Part shown: positions 5,910 to 7,355 of the stretch, piece after piece
How the letters are laid out: every line of letters begins with the position of its first letter
How positions within the stretch are numbered: position 1 is the first letter of the stretch
DNA from: a bacterium
GTDB lineage: Bacteria; Patescibacteriota; Microgenomatia; UBA1400; RBG-16-45-19
Length of the DNA stretch: 7,355 nucleotides
Assembly: GCA_003247275.1 (NCBI GenBank)
Contig: QKAA01000019.1
Span: 1 to 7,355 of the forward strand
Direction of reading: 5' to 3'
Translations under genes and position numbers: made by a program
Notes under the pieces: model-generated
What the model was told of the DNA's origin: nothing
The model's input: the letters and a program-made list of their open reading frames with translations, nothing else
Databases searched by the model: none

Positions 5910-5914
5910 GAAGG
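5910..5914 (+). promoter_or_regulatory. Ribosome-binding site of the DUF62-family gene
   Basis: GAAGG ends 6 nt before ATG 5921, correct spacing for a Shine-Dalgarno, and supports this start over the out-of-frame ATG at 5908. Confidence 0.5.
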
Positions 5915-5920
5915 TATCCT

Positions 5921-6694
5921 ATGCATCCTTTTATTCATATCATCACTGATTATGGAACCGGAGATCCGGCGTTTGGCGAGGTTAATCAGCGAATTCATGT
6001 GCTCGTCCCTCAAGCCACAACTCACTTAACCAGTGTGGGAGCCTTTGACACCTTGGCTACCGGCTTTTGGATTTCTCAGTACGCTTTGGGTCCCGCACCA
6101 TCACCTTTATATATTTTTGCCAATACCGCCCCGCGAAAAGACAAAAAAACCGCCCGCAAAAACAATGAGGGCGAAAAGATGATGTATGGCAAGCTCAACA
6201 ATGGGGTGTCGATTATGGCGGTGAATGCAGGTTACTGCTTTTCCTTTGTTAAAAAAGATTTGAAAGATTTTCGAGAAGTATCAGTGGAAAATGCTGGCTC
6301 CCAATTTCGGTCTAGAGATTTTTATCCCAAAGCGTTGGCAGCTTTGATTCAATCTGGTGATGGAGTGGAACGCAAAGTTGACCCAGCCACTATCCCGGAC
6401 TTTCCTAGCCATCAAATTGCTTGGGTGGATGGATATGGCAACATTAAAACCACCATTCGCAAGAGCACGGTGGACTACAAGCCGGGAGAAAAAATTAAAG
6501 TGATTATTAATGGAGTAATTCGGACCGCTTTAGTGGCGGGTGGTAATTTCTCAGTGGCGGAGGGTGAATTATCATTTTCTCCGGGTTCTTCAGGCTATGA
6601 TGATCCGTTTATGGAATTGTTTTTACGCGGAGGCAGCGCTCATTCTTTGTTCAATCACCCACCGACCCAATCAGAAATTATTGTTGAATCATAA
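5921..6694 (+). CDS. SAM hydroxide adenosyltransferase (DUF62) family protein with altered catalytic residues
   Basis: The protein is 257 aa, the usual family length, and soluble. The N-terminal domain begins with HIITDYGTGDPAFGE (6-20), matching the TDFGxxDxYVGxM opening of the fluorinase/chlorinase/DUF62 family, whose members split S-adenosylmethionine into adenosine (or halogenated adenosine) and methionine. The C-terminal domain is well kept: IAWVDGYGNIKTTI (166-179), NFSVAEGE (209-216) and SPGSSGYDDPFMELFLRGGSA (220-240). The N-terminal domain has drifted. The VDPGVG block is FANTAP (66-71), putting Asn68 where the catalytic Asp is expected. The DNG block reads NAG (102-104). FHGRD is FRSRD (129-133), replacing the catalytic His by Arg130. 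Normal SAM hydrolysis is therefore doubtful. It is translated from a good ribosome-binding site and followed after 2 nt by a prenyl synthase gene. Family is confident; activity is uncertain. Confidence 0.82.
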   Translation: MHPFIHIITDYGTGDPAFGEVNQRIHVLVPQATTHLTSVGAFDTLATGFWISQYALGPAPSPLYIFANTAPRKDKKTARKNNEGEKMMYGKLNNGVSIMAVNAGYCFSFVKKDLKDFREVSVENAGSQFRSRDFYPKALAALIQSGDGVERKVDPATIPDFPSHQIAWVDGYGNIKTTIRKSTVDYKPGEKIKVIINGVIRTALVAGGNFSVAEGELSFSPGSSGYDDPFMELFLRGGSAHSLFNHPPTQSEIIVES

Positions 6695-6696
6695 AA

Positions 6697-7355
6697 ATGA
6701 ACATAACTGATTATTTAGCTGAACAGAAAAATCGTTTTGAGACGATTGTGGCTACATATTTAAATGAGGTTGATTCATCTTTGTTACCAAAGAATTATGG
6801 TCAACTAGTGGCCGAGCTGAAGGACTATTTATTGGCTGGGGGCAAATGGCACCGACCAACAGTGGCCCAGATTGGGTATCGATTGAGTGGCGGAGCTGCG
6901 GAGAGGCAGGTGGAAAAGGGTTTGGCCAGTTTAGAACTGTTTCACCGGTACTTACTGACCCACGACGATATTGTGGATCAGGATTTCTTACGCCACGGCC
7001 GACCAACTTTGGAGAAATTTTATGCGGATTATTTTGCTAAAGAATATCCGGATAAAACTGACTCCATTTACAGCAAGGGAATGGCGATTATCGCTGGAGA
7101 TGTGGTGGCAGCTATGGCTCGCGATTTATCAAGTCAAATGACGTGTAAGCCGGAAATTAGCATGGCTTTCCACTCAGCTGTAAGCCAATTACTGTTTGAT
7201 ACGGCGGCAGGATGGCAGATTCAAACGGAACAAAACTATATGCCGATTGAGGCGGTATCTGAGGCAGATTTTGTTACGGGAATGGAATTGGTGTCAGCTC
7301 GCTATTCGTTTGTGTGGCCCTTGAGGATCGGTCAGTTACTGGCAGGCAAACCTTT
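6697..7355 (+). CDS. Polyprenyl diphosphate synthase (trans-IPPS), 3' end outside window
   Basis: The frame runs open from ATG 6697 to the window end (219 complete codons); family members are about 300-350 aa, so roughly the last third is missing. It would condense isopentenyl diphosphate with an allylic diphosphate to build lipid carriers or other isoprenoids. GGKWHRP (48-54) corresponds to GGKRxRP. LLTHDDIVD (86-94) is the first aspartate-rich motif DDxxD, followed by RHGRPT (99-104) as expected. AIIAGDVVAAMA (130-141) matches the conserved AILAGDxLL helix. The KTAxY block appears as VSARY (199-203), losing its usual Lys, and is followed by the fitting PLRIGQLLAG. The second aspartate-rich motif lies beyond the window. 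It starts 2 nt after the DUF62 stop with no ribosome-binding site, so translational coupling is likely. Family is sure; product chain length cannot be told. Confidence 0.9.
   Translation, partial: MNITDYLAEQKNRFETIVATYLNEVDSSLLPKNYGQLVAELKDYLLAGGKWHRPTVAQIGYRLSGGAAERQVEKGLASLELFHRYLLTHDDIVDQDFLRHGRPTLEKFYADYFAKEYPDKTDSIYSKGMAIIAGDVVAAMARDLSSQMTCKPEISMAFHSAVSQLLFDTAAGWQIQTEQNYMPIEAVSEADFVTGMELVSARYSFVWPLRIGQLLAGKP

Noticed and set aside
5908..5949. Short overlapping frame (13 codons plus stop) at the start of the DUF62-family gene
   Set aside because: It has no ribosome-binding site, and the GAAGG at 5910-5914 lies inside it and serves ATG 5921 instead.

Overview
The window reads as a piece of a small-genome bacterium, most plausibly a Candidate Phyla Radiation (Patescibacteria, Microgenomates-like) member. 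This is inferred from compact gene packing, promoters placed almost on top of start codons, an isolated LytR_C protein next to a GT2 glycosyltransferase, and several enzymes with drifted active-site motifs. TGA is used as a stop at the end of the first gene, which argues against lineages that recode UGA, such as Gracilibacteria. No rRNA, tRNA, CRISPR array or recognisable transposase is present.

Left part (1-1050). This stretch is more AT-rich than the rest: about 26% GC by hand count over 61-360 and about 36% over 541-900. It holds the C-terminal part of an unrecognised protein with a HEPN-like RxxxxH motif, then a HIT-family nucleotide hydrolase/transferase gene. The HIT gene lies between two imperfect direct repeats (418-446 and 1023-1050, sharing an exact 16-bp core). 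The right-hand copy also supplies the last eight codons and stop of the neighbouring glycosyltransferase. This looks like a cassette or insertion boundary.

Middle (1024-2802). A GT2 glycosyltransferase (- strand) and a single-pass membrane protein with an extracytoplasmic LytR_C-like domain (+ strand) diverge from a short shared control region. Both point to cell-envelope polysaccharide work.

Operon on the - strand (5833 down to 2792). A soluble PAS-PAS sensor histidine kinase of the HisKA_3/NarX type is followed by a NarL-type response regulator and a BadF/N-acetylglucosamine-kinase-like sugar kinase. Spacing is 19 and 5 nt. The arrangement suggests signal-responsive control that includes amino-sugar phosphorylation, perhaps cell-wall sugar salvage.

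Right part (5921-7355). A divergent + strand operon holds a SAM hydroxide adenosyltransferase-family (DUF62) protein and, 2 nt later, a polyprenyl diphosphate synthase that runs off the window. The DUF62 protein appears to lack two of the three catalytic residues known for its family. The prenyl synthase keeps its DDxxD motif but deviates at other conserved sites.

The strongest leads are the repeat-bounded HIT gene, the DUF62 protein without its usual catalytic residues, and the two-component/sugar-kinase operon. None of them proves a new system from sequence alone.
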